Part shown: positions 1 to 5,910 of the stretch, piece after piece
Position numbering within the stretch: position 1 is the stretch's first letter
Layout: every line of letters begins with the position of its first letter
Source: Clostridiaceae bacterium
Lineage (GTDB): Bacteria; Bacillota_A; Clostridia; Acetivibrionales; Acetivibrionaceae
NCBI GenBank assembly: GCA_012513545.1
Contig: JAAZCB010000942.1
Coordinates: 1 to 11,525, forward strand
DNA: 11,525 bases
Direction: 5' to 3'
Made by a program: the position numbers and the translations under genes
The notes under the pieces: generated by a model
The model's input: the letters and a program-made list of their open reading frames with translations, nothing else
The model's database searches: none
Told to the model about the DNA's origin: nothing

Positions 1-182
1 ATCCAGGGTTTGAAAGGCTTGGTTGCATCAAATGTGCAATATTTGCGGAATACCTGAATAAATGTTTCCTGCGTAATATCATCTGCCATCATCCTGGATT
101 TTGTAAGAAACAGAGCAAATCTATATATTGAGTTTGAGTATTCCTCGAAAATCCTTTCTGCATCTTCTTTTGACAGCTCCAA
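1..182 (-). CDS. ECF-type RNA polymerase sigma factor, N-terminal part (cut by window edge)
   Basis: The first 60 residues are visible and begin MELSKEDAERIFEEY. They match sigma-70 region 2 of ECF sigma factors: a hydrophobic helix (IYRFALFLTK, about 19-28), then the core-binding/-10 recognition segment DDITQETFIQVFRKY (about 34-48), then KPFKPW, which in this family leads into the W-L-x-x-I-A-x-N motif. The start is a TTG at 182-180, chosen because AAGGAGGGG (196-189) lies about 7 nt upstream and the family motif begins at the expected distance; no ATG in this frame fits. The protein directs core RNA polymerase to a small regulon, commonly envelope stress or surface functions. Region 4 and any anti-sigma partner lie beyond the left edge. 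A candidate self-recognised promoter sits upstream at 219-245. The family call is secure; the ECF subgroup cannot be set from this fragment. Confidence 0.88.
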   Translation of the reverse strand, partial: MELSKEDAERIFEEYSNSIYRFALFLTKSRMMADDITQETFIQVFRKYCTFDATKPFKPW

Positions 183-218
183 AAAAAACCCCTCCTTGTA
201 TATGTAATTTACCCTATA

Positions 219-245
219 TACACACCAGAACAAAAAAAGGTTCGG
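219..245 (-). promoter_or_regulatory. Candidate ECF-type promoter for the sigma factor gene
   Basis: On the minus strand CCGAAC (245-240) is followed by a C/T tract (CTTTTTTT) and, after 17 nt, TGTA (222-219). This resembles the GAAAC/TAAC -35, T-tract and CGTA/CGTC -10 architecture of Bacillus ECF promoters such as those of sigma-W. It would start transcription near 211, leaving a short leader before the ribosome binding site at 196-189. This suggests autoregulation, which is common in this family. A plain TATAAT occurs further upstream (278-273) but has no good -35, so a housekeeping start there is possible but weaker. Confidence 0.42.
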
Positions 246-417
246 TGTAACGTTTAGTTTTTTTATGCTTTAATTATACAATTTTAAGAGAGTAAACTGC
301 TACAGAATCATAGTTGTGTCGAGATGTATCAAGACAAGCTCAAAGTACAAGTCCAGGAAGGTTCTTTTTCATTATGTCCTATAACGCCAAAGGTTTTTTC
401 AAATAGAATTAAATTCA

Positions 418-462
418 AATATAAGCGGGACAAGGTTCCTGTCCCCTTGTGCCGCTTATATT
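418..462. repeat. Long imperfect palindrome, REP-like hairpin
   Basis: The arms 418-435 and 445-462 pair at 17 of 18 positions (one G/G mismatch, 429 against 451) around a 9-nt loop, TTCCTGTCC. An alternative inner fold also exists: GGGACA (427-432) pairs with TGTCCC (440-445). No T-run follows on either strand, so it does not look like an intrinsic terminator. The words GACAAG, GGTTC and CTGTC recur in the palindrome at 2396-2446, so the two could belong to one dispersed family. Similar GGGACAAGG/CCTTGTCCC palindromes are, as I recall, scattered through Firmicute genomes; that comparison is from memory. Confidence 0.6.
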
Positions 463-476
463 GTTCAAACATGGGG

Positions 477-632
477 TTATTCCAACATAACTAATCTGCA
501 AAAATTATCAAAATCACCAAAATAGCTAGAGTTGTCGTCTCGTTTTTTCAGTATTTTGATAGCTTTATCCCTAAAAAGTTTAATTCCCATAATTTCAGTT
601 AAAACAGTTATCTTGTCTGATCTTGCAATCAT
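477..632 (-). CDS. Possible small ORF or gene remnant, 51 residues, unknown
   Basis: A 51-residue frame runs from an ATG at 632-630 to TAA at 479-477. It is charged (motifs FRDKAIKILKKRDD and GDFDNFCRLV) and reads like the C-terminal piece of a real protein. Against a genuine gene: no clear Shine-Dalgarno lies at the right distance, an in-frame TAG lies a few codons above the ATG, and the region around it is littered with stops. More likely a remnant than an expressed peptide. No family recognised. Confidence 0.2.
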   Translation of the reverse strand: MIARSDKITVLTEIMGIKLFRDKAIKILKKRDDNSSYFGDFDNFCRLVMLE

Positions 633-741
633 CTTTTCAAAATAATTCTTCAGCTACATTTTTACATTTTATGTTTATCAGTACACTTCAACTTTACTGT
701 AGAACAACAAATATCTTCAAGTTTCACTAATTCCAAATTTG

Positions 742-771
742 AAAAATATTATTTACAAAGCATCATAATAT
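742..771 (-). terminator. Weak candidate terminator after the stalk-domain gene
   Basis: In the direction of transcription ATATTAT (771-765) pairs with ATAATAT (752-746) around a 12-nt loop and is followed by four more Ts. It lies about 50 nt after the stop codon at 819. The stem is only A/T, so it would be weak; it is the only stem-plus-T-run seen downstream of that gene. Confidence 0.25.
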
Positions 772-818
772 ATTCTCATAAGCAAGCCGAATCAAGTCAG
801 GCCATATCACCCTTCCTA

Positions 819-2138
819 CTATTTCTTGCCTGATATCAAAACAAGTTCCTTATCCTCACACCATTCGACAGCAAGTCCCATGCTCTCAGCTACAAACCTT
901 ATAGGTACAATAGTTCTGCCGTTTATAATTTCTGGAGCAGCATCGATTTCTTTTTTCAAACCATCCTCAAGAATTGACTTTTCTCCAATGTTCATAACAA
1001 TGGTTTTCCCTTTGTTTTTAATTGTAATCTGTCTTAGCTGCTCATCCCACTCAATATCTCCGCCCATGTTTTCAACTATAAACCTTATCGGTACAAACGT
1101 CCTGCCATACTTTATTTCAGGAACGGCAGAAGCACCTCCTTCGGGCTCAAAAGTCTGTATGGTACCATTAACAAAAATAGAGTTATTTCCTATCCTCATC
1201 CCTATTATATTATCTGTCTGTGCTTCTAGCTCTGAAAACCTTTGAAAAGCTAAAAGCCTTAACCCGTACATACTATAACCATATGAATCCAAACCCACAG
1301 GTTGAGGATCAAAGAATTCCTTGATAAGACTATCCCTGTCCATTGTAAATATACTGCTTTGAAGTATCTCAAGTTTACCTTTCAGTTCCAATAAAGAGTC
1401 TTTGTATTGATGATCATCTATTCTATTAATATGCTCCTCGGATAAGATAGTATTAATTAGTATTTCAATATTTTTAGCAGGTTCAAAATCATATCTTTCC
1501 CATATAATTACGCCATCTCCCAACGAAAAGTATGGATCTCCTCTTAAACTAGTAATTTCATATGCTTCAGTATCAGGAGTAAAAAAAGTAACTTTTGCAT
1601 GCCCTATTTTATCCTTCCAGCCGGCACCCGTGTCAATAATATATCCGGTTGAAATATCTCCGTTAGAATAATATGTATTTTCAAAACTGTATGTATTCCG
1701 TATAACCTTTTTCTCACCTTTATTGAATTTCACTTTAAAGGTATACCACAATGAGTAATTGCTGTCATCATATTTGGGTGTGCCTTTTTCAAGCTTTACT
1801 TCAATACTTCCTGACTCATCAGCAGCGGTGAAATCCTTCAAGGCCGTACGTTCTATATCCTGCATAATAGGATCAACCAAATCTTCTTTCAGCGTGGCAG
1901 GAAAACCCATCAGAATTTCGGTTGCTTCACCGTAATTAATAAACTCAAAAGTACACTCTGCAAAACCTTTAAAAGGATATATTTTTATATCTTCACTTGT
2001 CATTGCTATTTGGTCATTGTTCATAAGATATACCCCTTCAGGAGTCCTTCCCATAGAAGCATCATTCGCATAAATTGGCATAACCGAGTGCATTGTTGCA
2101 CATAAGGCCAAAATATAGAATATAACAACCTTTTTCAT
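819..2138 (-). CDS. Exported protein with DUF4424-like region and copper amine oxidase-type stalk domain
   Basis: 439 residues. Residues 1-25 form a signal peptide (MKK, a hydrophobic core, then a likely cut after IYA), so the protein acts outside the membrane. Residues about 33-235 resemble DUF4424-type envelope proteins: a beta-rich start (EGVYLMNNDQIAMTSEDI), a hydrophobic turn ending in MGFP, then YTFKVKFNKGEKKVIRNTY and the motif GYIIDTGAGWKDKIGHAKVT. Residues about 320-436 are the copper amine oxidase N-terminal-like stalk domain, with two sub-repeats each carrying G-R-T-hydrophobic-V-P-I-R-F (346-353, 408-415) and an E-W strand (363-364, 425-426). This domain is widespread in secreted clostridial proteins and does not imply oxidase activity or copper binding. 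The ATG is fixed by CTGGAGGAA at 2153-2146. No anchor motif is seen, so it is probably secreted or loosely wall-bound. It appears monocistronic. The stalk call is firm; the DUF4424 call is from remembered motifs. Confidence 0.8.
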   Translation of the reverse strand: MKKVVIFYILALCATMHSVMPIYANDASMGRTPEGVYLMNNDQIAMTSEDIKIYPFKGFAECTFEFINYGEATEILMGFPATLKEDLVDPIMQDIERTALKDFTAADESGSIEVKLEKGTPKYDDSNYSLWYTFKVKFNKGEKKVIRNTYSFENTYYSNGDISTGYIIDTGAGWKDKIGHAKVTFFTPDTEAYEITSLRGDPYFSLGDGVIIWERYDFEPAKNIEILINTILSEEHINRIDDHQYKDSLLELKGKLEILQSSIFTMDRDSLIKEFFDPQPVGLDSYGYSMYGLRLLAFQRFSELEAQTDNIIGMRIGNNSIFVNGTIQTFEPEGGASAVPEIKYGRTFVPIRFIVENMGGDIEWDEQLRQITIKNKGKTIVMNIGEKSILEDGLKKEIDAAPEIINGRTIVPIRFVAESMGLAVEWCEDKELVLISGKK

Positions 2139-2395
2139 GTTATATTTCCTCCAGAAATTAATATTTATTTACGTTATTATAATTGGTTTCTTTTGTGAAG
2201 CTAAATTATTTAACCTTTATACATCGTACTTCTATCTCCTTAACATATTATCACGAAACCAAATTTTTATAAATACTAACCTGTTTACTCAGATAAGTTC
2301 GGTTCTAAACAATTAAAACTTCATTACTTGATACAAATATTAGTATAACAGCAATCAAGACATTTACTTTTCTGTTTTGTCGGATTTGTGTCTTT
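2139..2395. other. Upstream region of the stalk-domain gene
   Basis: An AT-rich gap between the stalk-domain gene and the palindrome. It holds the gene's ribosome binding site (2153-2146) and a candidate sigma-A promoter at 2245-2273. A second -10-like TATAAT lies at 2181-2176 with no good -35. I see no gene or other structure in it. Confidence 0.5.
2245..2273 (-). promoter_or_regulatory. Candidate sigma-A promoter for the stalk-domain gene
   Basis: TTTATA (2273-2268), a 17-nt spacer and TAATAT (2250-2245), with an extended -10 TGA just before the -10. The -35 matches 4 of 6 consensus bases. The predicted start near 2238 would leave a leader of about 100 nt before the ATG at 2138. In AT-rich DNA such matches arise by chance, hence the low confidence. 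Confidence 0.3.
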
Positions 2396-2446
2396 AGACA
2401 AGTGGGCGGTTCTCCTGTCTTAAACAGGAGAACCGCCCACTTGTCT
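2396..2446. repeat. Perfect 23-bp palindrome with 5-nt loop
   Basis: The arms 2396-2418 and 2424-2446 are exact reverse complements around CTTAA. The element begins AGACAAGTGGGCGGTTC and lies 23 nt after the chemoreceptor stop codon, so it could stop transcription or protect the mRNA end. In the chemoreceptor's direction the stem is followed by AAAGACAC, not a T-run, so it is not a standard intrinsic terminator. Its GC content is far above the surrounding sequence, and it shares GACAAG, GGTTC and CCTGTC words with the hairpin at 418-462. A mobile REP-type element (moved by a Y1 transposase elsewhere in the genome) is a reasonable reading. Confidence 0.85.
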
Positions 2447-2469
2447 GTTATTCAATTCTCACCTTATCT

Positions 2470-4980
2470 TCAAAAATAGGATTTATTGTTCTCTGTATCC
2501 ACTTCGTTAAAAAAGGAATATTTCAAGTCATTTCGCAGTTTAAATCTTCCCACCATGTCCATAAGCATATCTGCCTGACTGGATAATTCCTGGCTTGCCG
2601 CAGCAGTTTCCTGTGAGGTTGCTGAATTAGTGTGTACCACCTGTGACGTTTGATCTATAGCTAAGTTAATTTGATTAATTGAAATTTCCTGCTCACTTGA
2701 TATATCGGAAATCTCTTCTAGCAATTCAGCTGATTTAGCGATTCCCTCAACTATCTTATTTAAATCGGCTGCAGTTTCATTTGCTATTTCAGTTCCTATT
2801 TCAACTTTTTTAATGGAACCTTCAATTAATGAGGTCGTCTCTTTTGCAGCTAATGCACTTTTTTCTGCTAAGTTTCGGACCTCATCTGCTACAACTGCAA
2901 AGCCTTTTCCGTATTGCCCTGCCCTGGCCGCTTCAACTGCTGCATTCAGTGCTAGTATATTGGTCTGGAAGGCAATATCGTCAATTACTTTGATTATTTT
3001 TGATATACTATTTGAGGACTGATTTATTTCGTTAATTGAGTTCAGCATTTCTTTCATACTTGCATTACCTTTTCTAGCTGCTTCACTTCCGGATGTTGTC
3101 AATACTTTTGCATCATTTGATTTTCTTGAATTCAGTTTTGTCTTCTCTGCAATCTCATTTAGGGTAACATTTAATTCCTCAATTGAACTGGCCTGTTGTG
3201 TTGCTCCTGATGCAAGAATCTGGCTCGAATCTGAAATCTGCTTTGAACCTGCTGCTACTTGTTGCGCAGCAGTTTTAATACTTCCAAGCACCTCATTGAG
3301 TGAGCTTATTATCTTTAGAAGTGAATCCTTTATACCAACAAAGTCTCCTACATATACACCTTTAATATCTACATCGAGATTTCCTTGAGATAGTTGACTT
3401 AACGTAAAGTTTATTTCCTTTATATATCCTGAAATCATCTCAATAGTCTCGTTTAATGCGTTTTTAATTATTGCATGGTCCCCTTTATATTCTCCCGCTA
3501 CAGATACATTCAGATTGCCCTTGGCTACCTCCCTAAGCACCGATTGTTCTTCTAAAACTGGAGCAATTACAGCCTCTAGCGTATTGTTTATTCCTTCAAT
3601 TATTTCCTTGTAAATTCCACTAAAATCCCCTGTTCTTCCTCTCTGCTGTAAATTTCCCTCTAGTGCCGCTACAGTCAATTTACTGGTCTCATTTTCAAGC
3701 TTATTTAAGGTATCGGTCATAAGTATCAAGCCTTTTGAAAGAATATCTTTATCGGAACGCATTTCAACCTTTACATTTGAGTCTCCTTTTGATATTTTCT
3801 CCACAGCATAAGCTTGTTCTCTAGTGCTTTGAATAATTTGCCCAAAGCTGTTCATCAATATCCCTATCTCATCATAGGAATCATTGTCTATGCTTACCTC
3901 AACATCACCCACAGCTATCCTGTCCGATATTTCTATAAGCTTATGAATGGGTTTTTTCACCAATCTTCTTACAATTTCCAAACTGAACATTATTACGCAT
4001 ATCAAAAATATAAAAATTACCAAAATTACCTGACGTTTCATTCTTTCCACAGGAGCAAACAATTGGGACTTTTCTGCTGTAATTCCAATACTCCAATCTG
4101 TCCCGTTTATTGGAGCATAAGCAACATATTTTATTTCACTACCATACTCATATTCTCCATAATCCTTTGCCCCGCTAGCCATTGCTTTATGAATTTCTGT
4201 CAGGCTTTTTAATGATTCTTCGGAATCTACTCCTTCGAAGCTTCCAAAATCGGTCATTATGTATTCCGGTTTAGGATGTGCAATAGTTAATCCTTCCTTA
4301 TTCATGACAAAGGCATATCCGCCATACCCCATATTAATATCTGCAACCAGGTCGCTCAATGTAGTATAGTCAACTGTTGCAGACAACACCCCAATTATTT
4401 TTCCATCTTCATCTTTTATTGGAACTGCTCCTACCATGACCATCTTCCCGTCAAATTTACTCAACAGAGGATCACTTATGTTGCCTTTACCGGCAGCAGC
4501 TTTTATAAAATAATCTCTTTGAGACAAATCAGCAAGATTTCCGTCAGTGGAACGGGCACTTCCCGTTAGATCTATTATGTTCAGCCTAAAGTATCCAAGT
4601 CTTTTTACTTCACTAACAAGAGCCGCCTCCTGCTTTTCCCATTCCATTGTACGAACCTCCGGTCTCGCTGCTACCGCTTCAAGATTCGAAATAAAATTCT
4701 CTAAATATGCCTCTAAAATCTTTGCCGCATACTCTGTATTGTTGACGGAAAATGTATTTATACTGTTTCTTAAGGCAGATGACGAATCTGAATATGTAAT
4801 GTATCCAAGAAAACTTGAACCTAAAAGTAGGAGTAAAGAAAAACATATAGCTATTTTTGACCCTATTCTCCAATCTTTAAAATCCTTAATGTATTTATTT
4901 CCAAATAACTTTTTTGTTCTATAATGTTTTATGGGTTTATCGGTATTTGCAGAGTTCTTCATATCATTATTTAAGGTCAT
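2470..4980 (-). CDS. Methyl-accepting chemotaxis protein with Cache sensor and multiple HAMP units
   Basis: 836 residues, a membrane chemoreceptor that would control CheA through CheW. Order: a 40-residue cytoplasmic N-tail; TM1 (about 42-63); an extracellular dCache-type sensor (about 66-310) with the family pattern SQRDYFIKA (153-161) and a following strand ending in VDY (203-205); TM2 (about 317-337); a HAMP unit (about 341-390); then four further HAMP-like units (about 392-428, 435-471, 481-516 and 526-561), of which the last three carry the signature GNL/GxY-GD (EGNLQQ, KGNLNV, QGNLDV); then the signalling domain (about 565-815). The hairpin tip [20 protein letters not shown] (666-685) and [17 protein letters not shown] are textbook. 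A likely methylation helix surrounds [10 protein letters not shown] (595-604). There is no C-terminal CheR-binding pentapeptide. The start is set by AAGGAGG (4996-4990), 9 nt from the ATG. The ligand is unknown; Cache receptors of this form often bind small carboxylates or amino acids. Confidence 0.95.
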   Translation of the reverse strand: MTLNNDMKNSANTDKPIKHYRTKKLFGNKYIKDFKDWRIGSKIAICFSLLLLLGSSFLGYITYSDSSSALRNSINTFSVNNTEYAAKILEAYLENFISNLEAVAARPEVRTMEWEKQEAALVSEVKRLGYFRLNIIDLTGSARSTDGNLADLSQRDYFIKAAAGKGNISDPLLSKFDGKMVMVGAVPIKDEDGKIIGVLSATVDYTTLSDLVADINMGYGGYAFVMNKEGLTIAHPKPEYIMTDFGSFEGVDSEESLKSLTEIHKAMASGAKDYGEYEYGSEIKYVAYAPINGTDWSIGITAEKSQLFAPVERMKRQVILVIFIFLICVIMFSLEIVRRLVKKPIHKLIEISDRIAVGDVEVSIDNDSYDEIGILMNSFGQIIQSTREQAYAVEKISKGDSNVKVEMRSDKDILSKGLILMTDTLNKLENETSKLTVAALEGNLQQRGRTGDFSGIYKEIIEGINNTLEAVIAPVLEEQSVLREVAKGNLNVSVAGEYKGDHAIIKNALNETIEMISGYIKEINFTLSQLSQGNLDVDIKGVYVGDFVGIKDSLLKIISSLNEVLGSIKTAAQQVAAGSKQISDSSQILASGATQQASSIEELNVTLNEIAEKTKLNSRKSNDAKVLTTSGSEAARKGNASMKEMLNSINEINQSSNSISKIIKVIDDIAFQTNILALNAAVEAARAGQYGKGFAVVADEVRNLAEKSALAAKETTSLIEGSIKKVEIGTEIANETAADLNKIVEGIAKSAELLEEISDISSEQEISINQINLAIDQTSQVVHTNSATSQETAAASQELSSQADMLMDMVGRFKLRNDLKYSFFNEVDTENNKSYF

Positions 4981-5019
4981 GTCAAAATTCCTCCTTAATT
5001 TTACATATCCATATATAAA

Positions 5020-5046
5020 ATATCGGGTAACGGTATTAAAATATTA
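5020..5046 (-). promoter_or_regulatory. Candidate sigma-D (flagellar/chemotaxis) promoter for the chemoreceptor
   Basis: TAAT (5046-5043), a spacer of exactly 15 nt, and CCCGATAT (5027-5020). The Bacillus sigma-D consensus is TAAA, 15 nt, GCCGATAT, so this matches 3 of 4 and 7 of 8 positions at the right spacing. The predicted start near 5012 gives a leader of about 30 nt containing the ribosome binding site. It would make the receptor a separate unit from the RHS locus upstream and tie it to the flagellar regulon. Confidence 0.6.
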
Positions 5047-5062
5047 ATAACATTTTTTATTA

Positions 5063-5379
5063 TCAAACAACTACATATGTAACAAAAATGCCCTTTGGTA
5101 AATATATCTCCGCATTGTATTCACCATCTGTAAATCTAACCCTCTTAAATAGGCTCAGATCAATAAAATCAGCTATCTCGTCTGCAACATGGCACATTAA
5201 TCCAAAATGACTACTGCTATCTATTCCTATTCTGTTTTCATCTCTTGAAATTAAGAAAAAATTAATATAGAACTGCTTACCAGAATTACATATGTTGTCT
5301 TTTTATCATAAGCTGCAGAAACCAAAAAACAGTTTCCAGGGAAATCCGGATGTCGGACTTCCCTGGTGTCCCGTAACAT
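5063..5379 (-). pseudogene. Small unknown gene broken by one frameshift (about 105 codons)
   Basis: The first part opens at ATG 5379-5377, with AAGG (5390-5387) 7 nt upstream, and reads MLRDTREVRHPDFPGNC then LVSAAYDKKTTYVI before running to TAA at 5253-5251. The second part is open from 5302 and reads CNSGKQFYINFFLISRDENR, then HFGLMCHVADEIADFIDL, then LFKRVRFTDGEYNAEI, and ends in TVVV-like hydrophobic residues (TYVVV) at tandem TGA TAA (5065-5060). The 317-nt span is one base short of a whole number of codons, so a single lost base (or two gained) joins the halves. The natural junction is around 5280-5300, but a T6 run at 5261-5256 is also possible. It starts 43 nt after the preceding gene's stop and shares a 52-bp in-frame segment with it. 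No family recognised; a former immunity gene is an inference from position. Confidence 0.6.
5101..5152 (-). repeat. Copy 1 of a 52-bp in-frame direct repeat
   Basis: This segment matches 5782-5833 at 43 of 52 positions by hand alignment, with 29 of 32 identical at 5121-5152. Here it encodes LFKRVRFTDGEYNAEIYL near the C-terminus of the broken gene. Similarity ends sharply on the right side. Confidence 0.75.
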
Positions 5380-5422
5380 AAATATACCTTAAATTATATA
5401 AATTTTTTACGCTGACATATTA

Positions 5423-5857
5423 CTAGTCTAAATGACTTAACATGTCTAGAGCAACTGCTATAGAAAGAGAATGTACAAAGAAATTCTTATTGGGAATCTC
5501 AATCCTATAATAACGTTCAAATATTTTCTTTTCGCAGGTGTACATAACTTCATCACTTATATACACCTTATAATTATGTAATAGCCAATCCCTTTCCATC
5601 TTAATGTACGGGTTGGTAAAATGAATTGTACGCTTATCCATGTTAACTTCATGGACTATAGCTTTTGTAAACAATTCATTGTTTATAATAATTTGATATA
5701 GTGGTCCCCCTGTCCCGTTTACAATGTGTGGCATGTATTCCAATCTACAGTAACCATTTATGGTAAAATCCAGAAATTTCCTTTCTATCTCTGCATTATT
5801 TTCACCCTCTGTCAAGCTAACCCTCTTAAATAGACAATGATGCCTGAGTTTTACCAT
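5423..5857 (-). CDS. Unknown 144-residue protein; candidate immunity protein for the RHS tail
   Basis: I do not recognise the family. The protein starts MVKLRHHCLFKRV, is soluble-looking (no signal peptide, no membrane segment), with alternating strands such as GGPLYQIIINNELF and RYYRIEIPNKNFF and a C-terminal helix ending ALDMLSHLD. The ATG at 5857 is preferred because AGGGGGA lies 7 nt upstream. The frame can be read 17 codons further, to a TTG at 5908 (161 residues), but that start has no ribosome binding site at a usable distance and adds an odd hydrophobic stretch. The gene begins 53 nt after the RHS stop codon with no promoter seen between them, so it is probably co-transcribed. In known polymorphic toxins (B. 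subtilis WapA/WapI, Rhs systems) the gene just downstream encodes the cognate immunity protein; that role is inferred here from position, size and solubility only. It shares LFKRV-x-x-T-[DE]-GE-x-NAEI with the next gene. Confidence 0.72.
   Translation of the reverse strand: MVKLRHHCLFKRVSLTEGENNAEIERKFLDFTINGYCRLEYMPHIVNGTGGPLYQIIINNELFTKAIVHEVNMDKRTIHFTNPYIKMERDWLLHNYKVYISDEVMYTCEKKIFERYYRIEIPNKNFFVHSLSIAVALDMLSHLD
5782..5833 (-). repeat. Copy 2 of the 52-bp in-frame direct repeat
   Basis: Partner of 5101-5152. Here it encodes LFKRVSLTEGENNAEIERK near the N-terminus of the intact small gene, whereas the other copy sits near the C-terminus of the broken one. The reading frame is the same in both. 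Confidence 0.75.
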
Positions 5858-5864
5858 TTTACAT

Positions 5865-5870
5865 CCCCCT
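5865..5870 (-). promoter_or_regulatory. Ribosome binding site deciding the start of the candidate immunity gene
   Basis: AGGGGG (5870-5865) lies 7 nt before ATG 5857. The only other strong site, GGAGG near 5929-5925 inside the end of the RHS gene, is about 16 nt from the alternative TTG start at 5908, which is too far. Confidence 0.6.
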
Positions 5871-5910
5871 GGACTCTTTATAACTACAATAGAAAGAATT
5901 AAAACCAATT

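Larger units (their letters stand above)
246..818. other. Long region without a convincing complete gene
   Basis: This stretch lies between the sigma factor gene and the stalk-domain gene. It is AT-rich and has stops in all frames. It holds the hairpin at 418-462, a short open frame at 477-632, a weak AT-only stem followed by Ts at 742-771, and short open frames with protein-like wording but no usable start (for example minus-strand codons reading FEKTFGVIGHNEKEPSW near 350-405, and LVKLEDICCSTVKL near 680-730). Together these suggest decayed coding sequence, but I cannot name the ancestor. Confidence 0.4.

Noticed and set aside
2210..2241. AAGGAGA followed by ATG and a 4-codon frame (MYKG, stop), as a possible leader peptide for the stalk-domain gene
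   Set aside because: The ribosome binding site lies immediately after the best -10, so it would be barely transcribed from that promoter; a 4-codon frame is easily due to chance and no attenuator stems follow.
2396..2446. Rho-independent terminator of the chemoreceptor gene
   Set aside because: The stem is strong but is followed by AAAGACAC in that direction, with no T-run; kept as a palindromic repeat instead.
2813..4924. Plus-strand open frames opposite the chemoreceptor gene
   Set aside because: They lie entirely inside a certain minus-strand gene, have no ribosome binding sites or recognisable domains, and are reflections of its codons.
5041..5065. TAATAA/TTATTA stem after the broken gene as a terminator
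   Set aside because: Only six A/T pairs, and it overlaps the -35 side of the sigma-D-like promoter; too weak to support.
5251..5302. Programmed -1 frameshift joining the two halves of the broken small gene
   Set aside because: The overlap has no classical slippery heptamer in the right phase (GAT AAA AAG does not allow re-pairing) and no downstream stem that I can see; a plain mutation or sequencing error is simpler.
5393..5398. TATAAT in front of the broken small gene as its own promoter
   Set aside because: No acceptable -35 lies 16-18 nt upstream; the site is only 43 nt from the previous stop codon in very AT-rich DNA.
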